Positions 50,974 to 58,355 are shown, counted from the first letter of the stretch. The stretch: DNA of 64,000 nucleotides from Acinetobacter sp. 10FS3-1 (GCF_013343215.1 NZ_CP039144.1:124001-188000); one strand, 5' to 3'. The notes: a model not told the origin generated them from the letters alone. Program-made: numbers and translations.

Positions 50974-51393
50974 CTATTGTTTCATTTTATCGCGTGGAGC
51001 CGAGAATATGGCAAATATGCCTACGGCGATTGAAAGCACATAAGTCACACTCATTACATATTTAGAATGGTCGCTTGCTTGCCCTGTTGCTGAAAACCAC
51101 AATACAAACACTATAATCGGAAAGGACATCCCCAGAAGAACCAGGTTGAGAATGAGTATACTCAATGACAAGGGCTTTAATCGCAGTGGCTCCGGGGAGT
51201 CATTCGTCACTGCAATTTTGTAGTAGTACCCTAGAAACAATCCAAAAACCACTGCGGTTGCAGCAATGCCAGGTAGAGCAATATCATCTTTATAAATCGA
51301 GGTCATAAACTGCTGCCAATACACCGACCCGATCAAAATTGAGGTAAATGCCAGATGCGGAGCTGAACCTAAATAACCATAATACTTTTTCAT
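50974..51393 (-). CDS. Four-helix membrane protein, 139 aa (paralog of 50511)
   Basis: ATG 51393 behind an AAGGAG supplied by a 21-bp tandem duplication (51394-51434) that copies the end of the previous gene. Four hydrophobic segments. See 50511 for the shared N-terminal motif. Confidence 0.7.
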   Translation of the reverse strand: MKKYYGYLGSAPHLAFTSILIGSVYWQQFMTSIYKDDIALPGIAATAVVFGLFLGYYYKIAVTNDSPEPLRLKPLSLSILILNLVLLGMSFPIIVFVLWFSATGQASDHSKYVMSVTYVLSIAVGIFAIFSAPRDKMKQ

Positions 51394-51416
51394 CTTTATG
51401 CAGCAGCTCCTTATCT

Positions 51417-51965
51417 TTATGCAGCAGCTCCTTTATGACGGCGTAGTAATGCGTAGGCACTGATACCCGCACTATGACCTACCAGAGTTGCCACAATTGC
51501 TATGATCAACGCTGGCAGTGCAAAGCTGTTCCAAGACCAGTTAGACCACATAGAATGCACCAGAACGCCCACATAGATCATTAGAGCCAATACCGCCACA
51601 AAGATCATCACAACGCCTAAGATGCTGAATGGGGGCTTATCCTCCACAGGAGGTAAATTACCCTGTGATATACCATCAACTGTTTTCACAATCTTGCGAT
51701 ATTCCCGGATGGCAAGCAGCGTAATCACCACCGTTAAAGTCACCAGAGCACTGACAATGTAGGGCAGAAATTCCAGATCAGAGATTTCGTCGCCCACAAT
51801 AAACAGCACAGACCCATTCAGCAGTTGTTGTGCGCCGTGGAGGAATAACAATGTTACGGACCAGGCTGTAAATACGAGCATTGCCTTATACCGCAGCTTC
51901 GCTATTTTACCGTGCACGTAATAAGTATATTTATGCTCTAAAGCATGCTTCTGGGAGTGGTTCAA
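51417..51965 (-). CDS. Polytopic membrane protein, 182 aa (paralog of 49478)
   Basis: TTG 51965 has AGAGGTAGGA seven bases upstream and gives MNHSQKHALEHKY, matching the length and opening of the 49478 product. An in-frame TTG at 52004 is less likely. Four to five hydrophobic helices, with a short soluble loop (YRKIVKTVDGISQGNLPPVEDK). First gene of the - strand membrane cluster. Confidence 0.65.
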   Translation of the reverse strand: MNHSQKHALEHKYTYYVHGKIAKLRYKAMLVFTAWSVTLLFLHGAQQLLNGSVLFIVGDEISDLEFLPYIVSALVTLTVVITLLAIREYRKIVKTVDGISQGNLPPVEDKPPFSILGVVMIFVAVLALMIYVGVLVHSMWSNWSWNSFALPALIIAIVATLVGHSAGISAYALLRRHKGAAA

Positions 51966-52127
51966 AATATTCCTACCTCTTATTGTGGTGCTATATACAA
52001 GCAATTTGAATAACCTTGTATTACTGTATTAAGCCAATACTAAGATCGCTTGTATTTACTTGAGTTTTATCTGACACAACATTCATTAAAAGAAAATCTC
52101 TTAAATCTGGATTTCTATCAGGTGGAT

Positions 52128-52667
52128 TTACAGTCGATGACCAACGGCGCGTTCCTGTGCATTGGCAAGGCGATATTGCGCTGTAACGCGGTTATATTTG
52201 CGAGGGCGATCATCTGCTTCCGGCATCACTGTGATAAAGCCAGTTTCCCCTTTGTAGGAAATGCCATAACACGTTTCCAACGGCGGGTTTGGACCAAATT
52301 CATCATGCAGTGGAACCACTAGATCACCATTCTTAAAGACCACACGTTCCCATTCTTTATCGCCAAACTCAGCTTGCCACCCTTCCTGTGCGATAGTTGC
52401 GGGGAAAGCACCACGAGTATTAGGACCTACAGGTGAATAGGCAGTGCCAAAGTCATGCGGTGTTGCCTTGAAATAACCGTGATAAGCAGCTTCAAAGAAG
52501 TTCCCAAAGTGTTCATATTCCTGATTCACCAGACGCTTAAATACGTCCAGATCATGATGACCACGGCTAATGATCATGTAGCTGTCGTCGCCCCAATTCT
52601 CAAGCTGCAATGGGTACTTTTCAGTTTTAGGTTGTTTTGTCGTTTGAGTTGTCATATCAGTGTCCAT
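52128..52667 (-). CDS. Hypothetical protein, 179 aa
   Basis: ATG 52667 or, with a better ribosome site, ATG 52655 (MTTQTTKQPKTEKY). Soluble, aromatic-rich protein without known motif. TGTATATACA lies seven bases upstream of the first ATG (52674-52683), a position where it could act as operator. Confidence 0.65.
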   Translation of the reverse strand: MDTDMTTQTTKQPKTEKYPLQLENWGDDSYMIISRGHHDLDVFKRLVNQEYEHFGNFFEAAYHGYFKATPHDFGTAYSPVGPNTRGAFPATIAQEGWQAEFGDKEWERVVFKNGDLVVPLHDEFGPNPPLETCYGISYKGETGFITVMPEADDRPRKYNRVTAQYRLANAQERAVGHRL

Positions 52668-52673
52668 TTATTC

Positions 52674-52683
52674 TGTATATACA
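52674..52683. promoter_or_regulatory. TGTATATACA palindrome
   Basis: Exact copy directly upstream of the - strand gene at 52667. Confidence 0.45.
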
Positions 52684-52769
52684 AACACCAATCCCTGCTA
52701 CCTACGGCGCATCATCAGTACGTTTTGGCAGTTATTGGCATGCTTAATTCAACTGGAATGGTCCAGACC

Positions 52770-53045
52770 TTAAAGCAGATATTCCTTTAAGATCGCCATA
52801 TACAGGATTGGTACATCATCGGCTTGTTGTGTCTTGATTTCTAACATACGAATCTCATGTGGACCCTTATAGACAATGCCATTCACCGAATAGGTCTTTA
52901 TTACACCGCTATAACCAGACAGCATTGTATTCGGCTTCCCCACAGGCAAGCTCTTAATGCCATAATAACCAGTTTGAGCAATCTGCGGTGGCAGCTTTAA
53001 CTTTGCATTCTTTGATAGTTCTTCAATGTCAATGAAACGGCTCAT
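52770..53045 (-). CDS. Hypothetical protein, 91 aa
   Basis: AGAGAAG precedes ATG 53045. Small soluble protein (MSRFIDIEELSKNAKLKL), unrecognised; probably co-transcribed with 52128. Confidence 0.65.
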   Translation of the reverse strand: MSRFIDIEELSKNAKLKLPPQIAQTGYYGIKSLPVGKPNTMLSGYSGVIKTYSVNGIVYKGPHEIRMLEIKTQQADDVPILYMAILKEYLL

Positions 53046-53636
53046 AGACTTCTCTTGTTCTGTTTAATCGTACAGGACCCATAGCTTAAATAGTCTATAT
53101 CTGGTCCTTGCTTTCATGGATACATGCAGACCTTATGCCATATTTAGTCAGTAGAGCTGATTAATAATCAGGATAAAATCAGTTGCAAAGTAACACATCA
53201 TTGTAATGGGGTTATTGACCTATGCGCAATGTTATTAAAAACCATCGTACACAAACCACCTGACCCATCATCAATCATTAATCATTCTGCCCTATCTAGG
53301 ACCAGTAGATGCGCCGTAGTGGTCAATCGGTGGTCGTCGCCGGCATTAGGACCTTTATAAGCCTACAAGACCACAGGTGTTCACAATTCCCCACAGGTTA
53401 TACTGCTCGTTACCTTGTATATACGAATCTGTTGTACTTTTCATCCGATACAAGGTATTTCATTCAAACCGCTTCCTGAATATAATTAGTTTTCGCATAA
53501 CGCTAAGGATAGGCGTATTGCATTATTTTGTTTTGAGTTCCCGCTTCCATAAGCTTACAAAACACAATGCCATTGGCATTTATCTTGCAAAATTATCGGT
53601 AGTGCGAAACCTTTAAATACAGGATTGAATATCAGT
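53046..53636. other. Gene-poor region with degenerate promoter copies
   Basis: No convincing gene. Two decayed relatives of the promoter repeat are visible: CCTTATGCCATATTTAG near 53134 and TTGACCTATGCGCAATG at 53215. There is also a near-palindrome TGTATATACG at 53416 and a TATAAT at about 53480 that may serve the gene at 53637. Confidence 0.4.
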
Positions 53637-53882
53637 ATGACTTTAAAGACAGTCAACCTTACTTCTCAAGCTCCTAAATACTGTAATGAAGCTCTTAACC
53701 AATTAATCAAAACAGCTCTTACAGAAACCACTTTGTATTGCCTTCAAAGCAACTCTTACAAACTGGCTGAAACCCTTGCCGATCTGGAATGTGAAGAAGC
53801 GATTATCGAAACTGCGCATCCTATTTTTCCGTTCCTCAAAAATGAGTTGAAGAGCTTTCGCATCCAACCTATCGCGGTATAA
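53637..53882 (+). CDS. Small hypothetical protein, 81 aa
   Basis: ATG 53637 (MTLKTVNLTSQAP) with AGGATT upstream. Helical, soluble; terminator at 53917 supports it. Function unknown. Confidence 0.6.
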   Translation: MTLKTVNLTSQAPKYCNEALNQLIKTALTETTLYCLQSNSYKLAETLADLECEEAIIETAHPIFPFLKNELKSFRIQPIAV

Positions 53883-53916
53883 CTGCCAGACCTTCCATAC
53901 AGGTCCTACAGGTAAT

Positions 53917-53946
53917 AAAAAGCACTCCATTTTAGGGGTGCTTTTT
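53917..53946 (+). terminator. Rho-independent terminator
   Basis: AAAGCACTCC / GGGGTGCTTT stem and T-run. Confidence 0.8.
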
Positions 53947-54242
53947 TGTGGGTCCTGATTCGGTCGATTGTTCAGGCCCTCGCTCCCTTGACCAAAGCTG
54001 CCAACATTCTGCATTTCAACGCGGTACGTTTGGCTGATAGCTCAGACACAAATCTATAATCTTCTTTTATATGGATGGGGGCATTATCTGGAACAAGTAA
54101 TTCATTATAAGTTGCAGTCGAGTATAGTTATCCTTCTGCCATGTTTCATTAAAATAGAAATTAAGCATTTTACCCTTCTATATATCCCAAAGCATACGTG
54201 TATAATTCAGCCAATGATTCATCAAATGATATGGAGCCTATA

Positions 54243-54413
54243 ATGTCTAATAAGAGCATGAGTGACGTTCTCAGTGAAGCTCTAAAGAACCACCAGAAAG
54301 CACGAGCAGAACAACATGCTAAACCGGATGCTGTGCTTCCTTACAATCCAATACAGGCTTATGCTGAACAGCTCCCTTCTGGGTCCAAGAAACCACGCGG
54401 GAAACGCCGTTGA
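54243..54413 (+). CDS. Small basic protein, 56 aa
   Basis: TGGAG precedes ATG 54243 (MSNKSMSDVLSEAL); the upstream open frame to 54198 covers a TATAAT-like -10. The C-terminus is strongly basic (SGSKKPRGKRR), suggesting nucleic acid binding. A relic of the promoter repeat (CTTCTGCCATGTTTCA) lies near 54133. Confidence 0.6.
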   Translation: MSNKSMSDVLSEALKNHQKARAEQHAKPDAVLPYNPIQAYAEQLPSGSKKPRGKRR

Positions 54414-54433
54414 TCATCAGGCTCTAAAGGTTC

Positions 54434-54443
54434 TGTATATACA
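54434..54443. promoter_or_regulatory. TGTATATACA palindrome
   Basis: Exact copy between convergent genes, preceding the hairpin at 54451; an operator role is less obvious here. Confidence 0.3.
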
Positions 54444-54450
54444 AACAAAT

Positions 54451-54473
54451 AAGGTGCTATCAAAGCACCTTTA
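54451..54473. terminator. Hairpin between convergent genes
   Basis: AAGGTGCT / AGCACCTT stem with weak T and A tails. Confidence 0.55.
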
Positions 54474-54514
54474 TTATTCACATCAACCAGAACGCCGTAG
54501 TAGTAAACTTCCCT

Positions 54515-54772
54515 TTATAAGTAGCCTTCACATTCATTAAACTTCAATGATAGCTCTCGTGCCATTATGTGCACCCAAGCAAATAAACCTAACGCCACAG
54601 CGACGATGGAACCAAAGACCAACCCATTAAATTGAAATTGTCCAAGTGATACCAACATCCCATAAGCCAGCATCAATACAACACTCAATCCCTGGCCTTT
54701 TCTGGCATACTCAATGCGTTCATTTATTTGTGAGATTTCCGCGTCCAGAACCTCTAATTTGTCTAATTCCAC
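54515..54772 (-). CDS. Small coiled-coil membrane protein, about 85 aa
   Basis: GTG 54772 follows AGGGGAAAGG and gives a helical N-terminus (LDKLEVLDAEISQINERIEYARKG) and two hydrophobic helices. The frame is open to 54865, but that passes through the palindrome at 54855, so the longer form is unlikely. ATGs at 54802/54799 are alternatives. Confidence 0.5.
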   Translation of the reverse strand: MELDKLEVLDAEISQINERIEYARKGQGLSVVLMLAYGMLVSLGQFQFNGLVFGSIVAVALGLFAWVHIMARELSLKFNECEGYL

Positions 54773-54854
54773 ACCCTTTCCCCTGATACCCTTTAAGCAC
54801 ATCATACACACATTAAATAAGACACCATATTTCTTTTTAGAATTATTCGCCGTC

Positions 54855-54864
54855 TGTATATACA
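54855..54864. promoter_or_regulatory. TGTATATACA palindrome
   Basis: Exact copy between the - strand gene at 54772 and the + strand promoter at 54882; it could control either. Confidence 0.45.
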
Positions 54865-54881
54865 AAATATTTAGGCTAATA

Positions 54882-54988
54882 TTGACTTATGCCATGTTTT
54901 AAATAATAATAACCGGCATGTACACAACAGTTATTTGTAACAGGATTGCCGACCTGATTAATACGGCAAGTGAACAGGAATACATACT
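54882..54988 (+). promoter_or_regulatory. Conserved promoter with a different leader
   Basis: -35 TTGACT 54882-54887 and full spacer, -10 AATAAT-like near 54903. Instead of the pseudoknot the leader has a hairpin TTGCCG/CGGCAA (54946-54969), then CAGG before ATG. Confidence 0.6.
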
Positions 54989-55594
54989 ATGAATACTCAA
55001 GCTATCCAAGCTGCTAATAAGCCATCATTCAACCCAATCTCACTACTTAACGTGAGCCGTATCCATTCTAAACGCGATAAAGCGGTCCAGAAGAATCAAA
55101 TCTGGGATTTATCATCTCAAGGCTGCGCAATGCCTGACGAAAAAATCAGTGGGAACCTTTTGTTCTTGCTGCAACGTAAAACCCCAAACTTCGTGCGCGT
55201 ATACATTCGCACTGAGGATGTAGCAGATACTAAGCTTAATGGTGTGATCGAAACTAAGATCAAGGACAAAGCAAGTGTGCTTCAATTACTCCGTCTGGCT
55301 AAATTCGGTCTGCGCGAGCTTGCCAATGAAGCTGACGCTTTTAATTACGACAATGTTTACGAATACGTCAAGGACAACGGTATTGAAATGTTCAGTTCTA
55401 TGAGTGTCCGTGAATTGGCTAACGCCGTCACTATGAACAATGAGAACTTCATTGAACTTGTAAAAAAAGAGCGAGATATTCCATTTTGTTACTATGCACT
55501 GATTAAATATGCACTTAAAATCATGCTGCAACGCCATATCGAGAAAAATGGCGAATGTGAAATGACCTATTCAACTGAAAGGAACTTCTCATAA
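54989..55594 (+). CDS. Hypothetical protein, 201 aa
   Basis: ATG 54989 (MNTQAIQAANKPSFN). Soluble, mixed charge, helical C-terminal half. Function unknown. Followed in the same unit by a tiny basic gene at 55646. Confidence 0.72.
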   Translation: MNTQAIQAANKPSFNPISLLNVSRIHSKRDKAVQKNQIWDLSSQGCAMPDEKISGNLLFLLQRKTPNFVRVYIRTEDVADTKLNGVIETKIKDKASVLQLLRLAKFGLRELANEADAFNYDNVYEYVKDNGIEMFSSMSVRELANAVTMNNENFIELVKKERDIPFCYYALIKYALKIMLQRHIEKNGECEMTYSTERNFS

Positions 55595-55645
55595 GGTACT
55601 TTCGTTATAAATATTCCGCGATACATTTAAAGGGTCTTTCATTTC

Positions 55646-55771
55646 ATGGGTGCTTTAGAGCAATTTAAACAAAAGATGGCTGAAAAACGCCTTCTAAAAG
55701 AACTTCATCTAACTCTTAATGAGCATTGTAAACCTCGTATCAAGCCCCAAAACCCCAAAAAAAAGAAATAA
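55646..55771 (+). CDS. Very small basic protein, 41 aa
   Basis: Frame MGALEQFKQKMAEKRLLKEL.. ends at TAA 55769-55771 with a KPQNPKKKK tail, AAAGGG upstream and a terminator just after. The helical start and basic end resemble the small protein at 54243. Confidence 0.5.
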   Translation: MGALEQFKQKMAEKRLLKELHLTLNEHCKPRIKPQNPKKKK

Positions 55772-55786
55772 ACAGTCCAGATCAGA

Positions 55787-55811
55787 AGCCCTGCCCTATG
55801 CGGGGTTTTTT
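55787..55811 (+). terminator. Rho-independent terminator
   Basis: CCCTG / CGGGG stem and six T. Confidence 0.7.
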
Positions 55812-55855
55812 ATTACGCCGTGGTTGGTAGCCGGAACCGATCAAACCAGGAACAA

Positions 55856-55890
55856 GGTAGGCGTTAGATTTTTTACATTATAAAAAAATG
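55856..55890 (+). repeat. T/A-tract repeat, copy q
   Basis: GGTAGGCGTTAGATTTTTT, then ACATTATAAAAAAATG. The rest of the 350-base gap to 56124 holds only the promoter and leader. Confidence 0.72.
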
Positions 55891-56022
55891 ATTTAATAAT
55901 TCCACGAATACCAGTAATATGCGCCGTAGTTAGTGGGTTTATCACCACAGATCAACTTACATTTTGATGTAATTAATCTCATGAATACCCTATAAACAGT
56001 GGGTTTGAGGTGTTTTTGCTGA

Positions 56023-56123
56023 TTGACTTATGCCATGTTTTGATTGTATAATAACCAATATAGGAACAGCTAGTTTCGAGCGGAAATGCCACCGTAGTAA
56101 AGGCTTAGAATTGGGAAACCACC
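56023..56123 (+). promoter_or_regulatory. Conserved promoter plus pseudoknot leader (copy 20)
   Basis: -35 TTGACT 56023-56028, -10 TATAAT 56047-56052. H1 is GAAC-agcta-GTTC (compensated), S1 CGG/CCG, S2 reduced to GCC/GGC. Confidence 0.75.
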
Positions 56124-56420
56124 ATGAACAAGAAAACCAAAGTTCTGATGTTGATTGCCGTTATCGTAACTTCGATCTCCACAGGCTACTCCCTTGAAAA
56201 CACTACTACTACCACTACTACCGCACAGGGCAAGCCTGTTCCAAATGCTGAACAAGCGGAAGCACAACTCAGTCCTGAAATTGTCACTGAATTGCTTTCC
56301 TCTGATAGCGTGACCACTACTGAAACGGTCAAATTCCACATCGAGTTCAAAGGTGTGGAAACCATGCTGAATCAAATCACCCGCATTATGGGCGTAAAGC
56401 AAAAGGACGACAGCAACTAA
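56124..56420 (+). CDS. Thr-rich exported or anchored small protein, 98 aa
   Basis: ATG 56124. Hydrophobic N-terminus (VLMLIAVIVTSISTGYS) acts as signal or anchor, followed by a poly-Thr run coded by ACT/ACC triplets (about residues 27-33) and an acidic domain. The triplet run could vary in length by slippage. Rare case of a pseudoknot-led gene with an export signal. Confidence 0.68.
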   Translation: MNKKTKVLMLIAVIVTSISTGYSLENTTTTTTTAQGKPVPNAEQAEAQLSPEIVTELLSSDSVTTTETVKFHIEFKGVETMLNQITRIMGVKQKDDSN

Positions 56421-56431
56421 TAAGGTCCTAA

Positions 56432-56459
56432 AAGTGATCGGTAGTAATGCCGATCACTT
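56432..56459 (+). terminator. Stable hairpin without T-run
   Basis: AAGTGATCGG / CCGATCACTT perfect stem. Confidence 0.55.
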
Positions 56460-56475
56460 ACCCTCCTAGCAACAT

Positions 56476-56507
56476 GGTAGACGTTAGATTTTTTAAATAA
56501 AAAAATA
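56476..56507 (+). repeat. T/A-tract repeat, copy r
   Basis: GGTAGACGTTAGATTTTTT, then AAATAAAAAAATAA; core and end slightly changed. Faces the end of the - strand gene at 56573, no promoter after it. Confidence 0.65.
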
Positions 56508-56572
56508 ATTCAATCTCAAAATCACCAGGTATAAAAAGCCCGGCATCATAACCAGGCTATTTATGTTCAGTC

Positions 56573-56980
56573 TTATGCAGTAGGATTATCCTTCGGTCGG
56601 TCTGCCGTGATGTAGCGCAGCAATAAACAGAATACTGCTTCCTGAATCAACACTGAGCGTTTTAGTCGTGCAGGGAAAGGGTCAGTGTAATAACCAGTAT
56701 CACCGAAAGATAGATAGTAGAGATTTTGGCGGTATTGTCCATAACCACGGCTTGAACGTGTGTACTCTGCCGTGTCAGCCAATTCAACAGCTTTGGCATG
56801 CCATTCAGGAAACTTCTTTTTTAACTCTCTTACAAATCGTTTGGCAGCATCACCATAAGAGAACATGGCAGCATTAGAGCCAGATTCAGCGTTTTCTTTG
56901 GAAACTTCTAAGCATTCGTAATACAGTTTACTAACTTCTGATGCCTCTTGTTTGCCGTTTTGATTTTCAAATGATTTCAT
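56573..56980 (-). CDS. Hypothetical protein, 135 aa
   Basis: ATG 56980 (MKSFENQNGKQEASEV). Helical, charged soluble protein; the middle (AAKRFVRELKKKFPEWHAKAVELAD) is amphipathic. Unrecognised. Confidence 0.68.
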   Translation of the reverse strand: MKSFENQNGKQEASEVSKLYYECLEVSKENAESGSNAAMFSYGDAAKRFVRELKKKFPEWHAKAVELADTAEYTRSSRGYGQYRQNLYYLSFGDTGYYTDPFPARLKRSVLIQEAVFCLLLRYITADRPKDNPTA

Positions 56981-57066
56981 AACTTATTACTCTTATACGG
57001 TCTAAATAGGCGACCTTGACCTTTGATGCTTTTCTGCATCTTGTGATTAGATTACACACAACAACA

Positions 57067-57164
57067 TTGACTTATGCCATGTTTTAAAAGATAATTTATC
57101 ACATAGGGCATAAAGTCCAAACGGCAAAGCCACCGGATTAACGGCTGTAATTAGGTGAACATTT
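57067..57164 (+). promoter_or_regulatory. Conserved promoter plus pseudoknot leader (copy 21)
   Basis: -35 TTGACT 57067-57072, -10 GATAAT 57090-57095. H1 GGGC-ataaa-GTCC with one G-U, S1 CGG/CCG, S2 AGCC/GGCT. Confidence 0.78.
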
Positions 57165-57443
57165 ATGGCGAATATCGTATCCCACCCCCTTGTACGTTTC
57201 GTAGTGAGCATCATCGTTTTTGTTATCTGTTTAGTTTCTTGTGTCGGTATCTTTGAACACGCCCTTGAGCTAAAGAATCAAGGTGAAACATATATTCCAT
57301 CAATAATTGTTTCTGGATTAGCATTTATCGGAATCTATCTTTCAATTTACTTAGTCATTAAAGAATTTAAGCGAATTAACCAGGATGTGTTCGCAAGCCT
57401 GGAAGCTGATCTAAAAGAGTTACACGAGAAGAAATTTAGGTAA
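57165..57443 (+). CDS. Small two-helix membrane protein, 92 aa
   Basis: ATG 57165 after TTAGGTGAAC. Hydrophobic helices at about residues 8-30 and 44-64, then a charged cytoplasmic tail (IKEFKRINQDVFASLEADLKE). Function unknown. Confidence 0.7.
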   Translation: MANIVSHPLVRFVVSIIVFVICLVSCVGIFEHALELKNQGETYIPSIIVSGLAFIGIYLSIYLVIKEFKRINQDVFASLEADLKELHEKKFR

Positions 57444-57453
57444 CATAAAACAC

Positions 57454-57477
57454 GAAGCTCCGTAAGGGGCTTTTTTA
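57454..57477 (+). terminator. Rho-independent terminator
   Basis: GAAGCTCC / GGGGCTTT stem and T-run. Confidence 0.75.
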
Positions 57478-57555
57478 ACGCCCTCTGATAAGGTGGTTGC
57501 CAATAAGCACTCTTAACCGGGTGCTTCATCAATTTATATCGCAGCCTGGCAACAT

Positions 57556-57588
57556 GGTAGGCGTTAGATTTTTTAGTATAAAAAAATG
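57556..57588 (+). repeat. T/A-tract repeat, copy s
   Basis: GGTAGGCGTTAGATTTTTT, then AGTATAAAAAAATG. Confidence 0.72.
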
Positions 57589-57627
57589 ATTGAATATTTG
57601 TAAGGTATTGATTCACATACACTTATA

Positions 57628-57729
57628 TTGACTTATGCCAGGTTTTCGACCATAATAGAACACATAGAGAGCAGAAAGCTCAACCAGAAAAACCACTGGA
57701 TTAAAGGTTTAGAATTTAAGGTAAATAAA
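57628..57729 (+). promoter_or_regulatory. Conserved promoter plus pseudoknot leader (copy 22)
   Basis: -35 TTGACT 57628-57633 (spacer TATGCCAGG), -10 CATAAT 57651-57656. S1 CCAG/CTGG, S2 AAACC/GGTTT, H1 GAGC/GCTC. Confidence 0.85.
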
Positions 57730-57972
57730 ATGAAAAATGTAATCGCTTCTCCACTATTCACAATCGTTTGCGCAACTATCGCTTTTGTTCTTTTGGTTTG
57801 GGGCGGTATGTACGATACATCAGTTCCAGATACTATTACTACAGTAGCTCAACATCGTGAGTGGGTAGCAGAACATGGTACAGACCAGTCTACATACTAC
57901 AAGTTCATGCTTGGTTTCGTGGTAGCGGGTATCATGGCAGTAGGCAGCTACTTTTATCAAAAGACAGTCTAA
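57730..57972 (+). CDS. Small two-helix membrane protein, 80 aa (paralog of 32951)
   Basis: ATG 57730 (MKNVIASPLFTIVCATIAFV) after TTAAGGTAAATAAA; the frame is open back to the -35 box but that part is untranslated leader. Shares with the 32951 protein the first helix (AFVLLV), the loop DTSVPD, then A-Q-x-R-x-W-V-A-E-H-G and T-x-Y-Y, and a second helix. Confidence 0.75.
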   Translation: MKNVIASPLFTIVCATIAFVLLVWGGMYDTSVPDTITTVAQHREWVAEHGTDQSTYYKFMLGFVVAGIMAVGSYFYQKTV

Positions 57973-57984
57973 GGACTGTCTTTC
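57960..57984 (+). terminator. Hairpin overlapping the stop codon
   Basis: AAAGACAGTC / GACTGTCTTT stem around the stop at 57970-57972, then T-rich. Confidence 0.65.
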
Positions 57985-58009
57985 TTATTGGGTGTAAAAT
58001 ATTGAGAAC

Positions 58010-58072
58010 GAGCAGAATGCTCAAGCGGTAGAGCGTCCGTAATCACTGCTCAATTTTCGAGGGATTCCCAAA
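58010..58072 (+). promoter_or_regulatory. Pseudoknot leader without the conserved promoter (copy 23)
   Basis: H1 GAGCA/TGCTC (58010-58022), S1 CGG 58026-58028 with CCG 58037-58039, and S2 GAGC 58031-58034 with GCTC 58048-58051, a fully different but complementary S2. No TTGACTTATGCC lies upstream, and the gene behind it is broken. Confidence 0.6.
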
Positions 58073-58355
58073 ATGTTTGTGCCAGTTATTCCTAGATCAC
58101 AAGGCCGAAGAAGCGGGATTTCAATTTAATGCCGTACTTGTGGCGTATCTGGTGAACACTGCCCTAACAGCAGATCAGGCATACAGCTTTGTTAAAGAGA
58201 AAATGAAAGTAGAAGTGAATTAAGCTGACCTTTCAAAACATAAAACCAGTTTAGCTACTCTGTTGAAAAAGCTACATCCAACTGAATCCGATATGTCTGA
58301 TTTGATCATCAGTACCATTGGCGGGTATAAATACGTTTTTGCCCCAACACATTAA
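58073..58355 (+). pseudogene. Decayed gene behind leader copy 23
   Basis: ATG 58073 reads only 18 codons. One frame over, an open stretch (HKAEEAGFQFNAVLVAYLVN, then SFVKEKMKVEVN) runs to TAA 58220-58222. The same frame continues after that stop (LSKHKTSLATLLKKLHPTES to VFAPTH) to TAA 58353-58355. At least one frameshift and one nonsense change have inactivated a soluble protein of roughly 90-100 residues. Confidence 0.5.

Noticed and set aside
53377..53616. 79-codon frame rich in aromatic and basic residues
   Set aside because: No ribosome site and composition unlike neighbouring genes; region also carries decayed promoter copies.
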